DNA of 64,000 nucleotides from Bacteroidales bacterium UBA5536 (lineage in GTDB: Bacteria; Bacteroidota; Bacteroidia; Bacteroidales; F082). Under the pieces are notes generated by a model. The model had not been told where the DNA came from. It ran no database searches and saw nothing but the letters and a program-made list of their open reading frames with translations. The translations under genes were made by a program, and so were the position numbers. Shown one piece after another: positions 61,051-64,000 of the stretch. Numbering within the stretch: position 1 is the stretch's first letter; every line of letters starts with the position of its first letter. The stretch is taken from contig DINQ01000020.1 of NCBI GenBank assembly GCA_002426795.1, positions 6,918 through 70,917 of the forward strand. Direction: 5' to 3'.

Positions 61051-62553
61051 TTATTGTTTGATAAATGTGCCGCTGCCGGCTTCCCCGGCAGTGGTTTGCA
61101 ATTGATACACATAAGTGCCGGCCGGCAATACGCCTATGCTACACTGCACACTGCCGGCAGTGGCAGTAAGTGCCTTGTCAAAAAACTTTTGGCCAGCAGT
61201 GTTGTAGATTTGCAGCCTGAAGTCGCTGCCTGTGGGCAGGCCATCCAGACTAATGTGCAGTACATCATCGGCCGGATTGGGCCAGGCCTGGTTGTTCAAT
61301 GCCATCGCGGGCTGATCCGTCAATCGGGTGATGATTTCAAAGTCTTCGCGCAGGACTTTCCAAATGTATATATCCCTGTCAGGTGCTGAGTTATTTACAT
61401 AGCGCCCGCCAAAAAGCATACAACCATCATCCTCAGTAGACACCATGCTAATTATTTCATAACTGGTATCACCGCCCAGGTCTTTCCTACCCAACAAATT
61501 CATATCCTTATCGATAACATAAACTACACTTTTCATGGGTATCGCTTCCCATGTCGTATTATAGGATTGATTAACGCCAATGTATATGGTGCTATCATTG
61601 CGGTATGACATGCTTTTGTACCAGGCAATGTATTCAGTCGTATCAGGCCTGTCAAGTATCAGCTCCTGTAGCAATTCGCCGGAAGTGTTTAGTCTTGATA
61701 CTGTCGCATAGTACTCTCTTTTCCGGCTATCAGTAATACCGTTTCGAGTCATTAAGAACTCGGTTTCGTTAAGCCATACATCGCTATATTGTTTTCCGCT
61801 AGGATTCCCATCCTGCGATATGTCAAAGCTCTCAATAATACTAAACTCATGATCAAGAATCAAGATTTCCTGGTATCCATTTTGGTTATATCCTCTTCCT
61901 ATCACCATCAGGGTATCTGTATTCGGCACCATACGTAGTGAACCAATTGTGACATTAGGCCAGGATTCATATCCCCTTGTTAACAAGGTGTCGCCCTGTT
62001 GGTTAAATCGCATGAAGTAATAGTCCCTATTATAATCATTGCCTCCTCGCGGAGTCAATCGTTCGTTTGCATAAACTATGTTTCGGTCAGCATCTAACAG
62101 TGTGTTATTTTCCAAGCCATATAGTACATAAAAATCATTGTTCAATCGGTATGTCTTTTCCATAACCGTTTCAAGCTCAGGGTTTAAAATCAACACCAGC
62201 ATCCTGTCTTTGATTTGCAAAGTATCTCCAACGGCATATCGGCCGAATATCATATAATTGCCGTTATCCAACAAGGTAATGCTACCAAACTGACACGAAG
62301 TATCCTGCTTCACAACATGCCGGTAGATATAATTCCCGTCAGGAAAAACCTTAAAAACGATGCCATCGTAATCGGCTTCCAAAAAATCACCGATAGAACC
62401 AGTCATCACCACGCATCCCGAATTATCAAGAATGCCATCAGTTAATAATTCATCATCCAAAGTTTGATAGCCGATCTCAAAGGAATTTTGAGCGATTAAA
62501 TGATTGGTGTTAATGACCAACCACAATGCAAAAACAAAAATCAATTTGATCAT
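61051..62553 (-). CDS. Secreted protein with T9SS C-terminal sorting domain
   Basis: From Met 62553 the product (about 500 residues) has a signal peptide (MIKLIFVFALWLVINTNHLIAQ). A large beta-propeller-like body of repeated short strands follows (GSITLLDNGNYMIFGRYAVGD, SMSYRNDSTIYIGVN, TEDDGCMLFGGRYVN). A type A sorting domain closes it (AWPNPADDVLHISLDG through LPAGTYVYQLQTTAGE, ending GTFIKQ). It should pass through T9SS to the surface. The 62589 start overlaps the upstream lipoprotein gene and is less likely. The upstream lipoprotein gene is only 13 nt away, so the two form one transcript. Confidence 0.85.
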   Translation of the reverse strand: MIKLIFVFALWLVINTNHLIAQNSFEIGYQTLDDELLTDGILDNSGCVVMTGSIGDFLEADYDGIVFKVFPDGNYIYRHVVKQDTSCQFGSITLLDNGNYMIFGRYAVGDTLQIKDRMLVLILNPELETVMEKTYRLNNDFYVLYGLENNTLLDADRNIVYANERLTPRGGNDYNRDYYFMRFNQQGDTLLTRGYESWPNVTIGSLRMVPNTDTLMVIGRGYNQNGYQEILILDHEFSIIESFDISQDGNPSGKQYSDVWLNETEFLMTRNGITDSRKREYYATVSRLNTSGELLQELILDRPDTTEYIAWYKSMSYRNDSTIYIGVNQSYNTTWEAIPMKSVVYVIDKDMNLLGRKDLGGDTSYEIISMVSTEDDGCMLFGGRYVNNSAPDRDIYIWKVLREDFEIITRLTDQPAMALNNQAWPNPADDVLHISLDGLPTGSDFRLQIYNTAGQKFFDKALTATAGSVQCSIGVLPAGTYVYQLQTTAGEAGSGTFIKQ

Positions 62554-62566
62554 TTTAATGCTTAAC

Positions 62567-63607
62567 TTATAGCTCATTATTAAGGTCAATAGGAAGTGGA
62601 AGCTCAGAAACAGGAACTAATATTCTTTCGGTATAGTCCAGTTTGTTTTTATGTCTTATAGTTGGTACTTCATCTATAAAGGTGCTTTCACCAATAAGAT
62701 CACATTCTAAAAACGCCCAGTCTTCAAGGTCACTAAATTCATTATAAAACTGTGGCACCATCTGGTAAATGACCTGTTCTTCATTATAATAATGAAGATT
62801 CATTTTTGTCGAATCCAGGCATTTATCATCCTCAGTGTAGTTTGGTACATAAAAGATCAGGTTTTCATCATTTTCATCCTTAAACTCATCGCCTTCCAAA
62901 TTAATGGTGAAAGGGTTAAGCACAAGCCACCTGAAACCATTGGGTGGTTCGGGCCAAGCTATCATTCTTTCCCTTAACTTTATTTGAATTTCTTCAGCGG
63001 CATCTGAGTTACCGATATATCCACACTTTCCATAATCATCTCCATACATCCAATCATCTCCTTCAAAGAATGGACCGTAATTCACCGGCGGATCATCGGA
63101 TGTGCCCAGTCGGGCTCCGGTAACGGCTTCTAACCTAATTTCCAGCTTCCCGTTCGCAACTTCACCACTACTCAGCTGCATAAACAAAAAGCCTTTCTCG
63201 TTGAAATTGGCTGCCAGGTAAAAATCGGTTACCAGTGCCAGCACTTCTTCGTACACAGCCACCACATCTTCCAGCAGGGCATTGCCCGTGGCATCCACCG
63301 GCAGGTAAACAAGGGCAGTGTCGGTAACAGTTTTGCTATAACTCAGATCAGGGAAACCATAGGTAACATTAAAAAGCGTTTCAATGTTCCAGCGGGCTTC
63401 TTCCTTGCTCATCAATTCGCCGCTCTTGAGGTGGGGGTGCTCCCGCACGGCTGTCATTTTTTGTTTAAAGCTGTTAATGTCAGCAACTAATTTAGCTGCT
63501 TTGGGCGTGTAAACGCTTTCATCTGCCTGTTGGGCAGAATCACCGGATTGTGGTTCTTTTTGGCATCCCTGCATCAGCAGGCCTGCCAGCATTACTAATG
63601 CAAACAA
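62567..63607 (-). CDS. Lipoprotein of unknown function, 346 residues
   Basis: The product starts with a short SPII signal (MFALVMLAGLLMQGC, Cys15). The following region is helical (AAKLVADINSFKQKMTAVREHPHLKSGELMSKEEARWNIETLFNVTYGFPDLSYS), resembling Bacteroidota lipoproteins encoded next to T9SS-sorted proteins. A central acidic domain (LEGDEFKDENDENLIFYV) and several Cys (KCGYIG, DDKCLD, FLECD) follow. No enzymatic motif is seen. It is cotranscribed with the T9SS protein downstream and may serve as its surface partner. Confidence 0.75.
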   Translation of the reverse strand: MFALVMLAGLLMQGCQKEPQSGDSAQQADESVYTPKAAKLVADINSFKQKMTAVREHPHLKSGELMSKEEARWNIETLFNVTYGFPDLSYSKTVTDTALVYLPVDATGNALLEDVVAVYEEVLALVTDFYLAANFNEKGFLFMQLSSGEVANGKLEIRLEAVTGARLGTSDDPPVNYGPFFEGDDWMYGDDYGKCGYIGNSDAAEEIQIKLRERMIAWPEPPNGFRWLVLNPFTINLEGDEFKDENDENLIFYVPNYTEDDKCLDSTKMNLHYYNEEQVIYQMVPQFYNEFSDLEDWAFLECDLIGESTFIDEVPTIRHKNKLDYTERILVPVSELPLPIDLNNEL

Positions 63608-64000
63608 TCGAAAAAATGTGCTTTTAATAAGGATAAGGTTTTTGGTTATTATAATAGGTATAGGATGTTGATACTTTCAGGGGTATTTTGCTATTGGTTT
63701 TGCTATTGCTGCTGTGTGGGCAAACAGCCTAAGCTAGTTGTGACAAAGTACCTTTGGCCAATATTTTGCCTTGCAATATTAAACTTAAAGTGTTGAAATA
63801 CAATAATATAGAACTGAATTGATGAAAGGGAATCTGTCAGGTGTTTGTGGTTTCATGATTGCTTGTTTGTTTGTTTTGTGCCACTAAATTAAGTGTGTTT
63901 CAAATAAAATACAAACCAGAAAAGACATTTTTTAGGTCGGATGCTCTATTTAGAAATTTTCTTAATTAGACTGAGGTCATTCACGCAATACTTTTATCGT
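63608..64000. other. Intergenic region at the window edge
   Basis: I see no gene on either strand in these 393 nt. It is AT-rich and should contain the promoter of the lipoprotein/T9SS pair, but no complete promoter match was found. Confidence 0.4.

Overview
The window is from a member of the Bacteroidota, probably near the Bacteroidales/Marinilabiliales, though the exact order is uncertain. The evidence is the gliding-motility lipoprotein GldH, two proteins with type IX secretion (T9SS) sorting tails, many short SPII lipoproteins, TTTG/TAnnTTTG-type promoter matches, AraC and LuxR-type regulators of Bacteroidota style, and RHS toxins of Bacteroidota type. Almost every gene is on the minus strand. 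The exception is a short plus-strand block at 10.7-15.8 kb. No rRNA, tRNA or CRISPR array was seen.

Layout. 1-4.8 kb is conserved housekeeping: a PBP1A-type penicillin-binding protein (cut by the window edge), gldH, a RicT/PSP1-type protein and holB. 4.85-6.6 kb is a small accessory island with three copies of a paired-hairpin repeat (REP/BIME-like), an orphan RHS toxin tip and a membrane protein that is probably its immunity. 7.1-10.5 kb is sdhCAB/frdCAB. 10.7-15.8 kb (plus strand) holds two aminopeptidase P paralogues, an alpha/beta hydrolase and a double-length adenylate kinase. 15.8-28 kb (minus) holds a T9SS beta-propeller protein, an unknown membrane protein, an SLC13 anion transporter, two adjacent CYTH-type proteins (one assigned by inference) and a phosphate-uptake operon. 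That operon is DUF47 - PiT transporter fused to a LuxR-type DNA-binding domain - porin - five-repeat lamin-tail lipoprotein.

28.3-43.1 kb is an accessory run of secreted or membrane hydrolases (two beta-lactamase-fold proteins, CocE, two alpha/beta esterases, a CPBP protease), small lipoproteins, a broken DUF6624 gene, an alcohol dehydrogenase, and a TolB-TPR-AraC regulator at its upstream end. 43.3-52.7 kb holds hflK/hflC, a small membrane protein and a 2170-residue hybrid histidine kinase with about twelve PAS domains.

53.4-61 kb is a second accessory island. It carries an XRE/ImmA-IrrE regulator with a PIN-like partner and small ORFs, then an RHS toxin cassette region bounded by two nearly identical direct copies of the REP pair. 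Inside that region are a 5'-truncated RHS gene with a DUF6973-like toxin tip and lipoprotein immunity gene, an IS transposase remnant, and an orphan metallopeptidase-like toxin tip with its own lipoprotein. 61-63.6 kb ends with a T9SS-sorted protein and a lipoprotein.

The two most unusual things are a phosphate permease covalently joined to a transcription-factor domain, and displaced RHS toxin tips whose reading frames begin inside REP repeat pairs, so that the repeat supplies a start codon and N-terminal leader to a toxin/immunity module.
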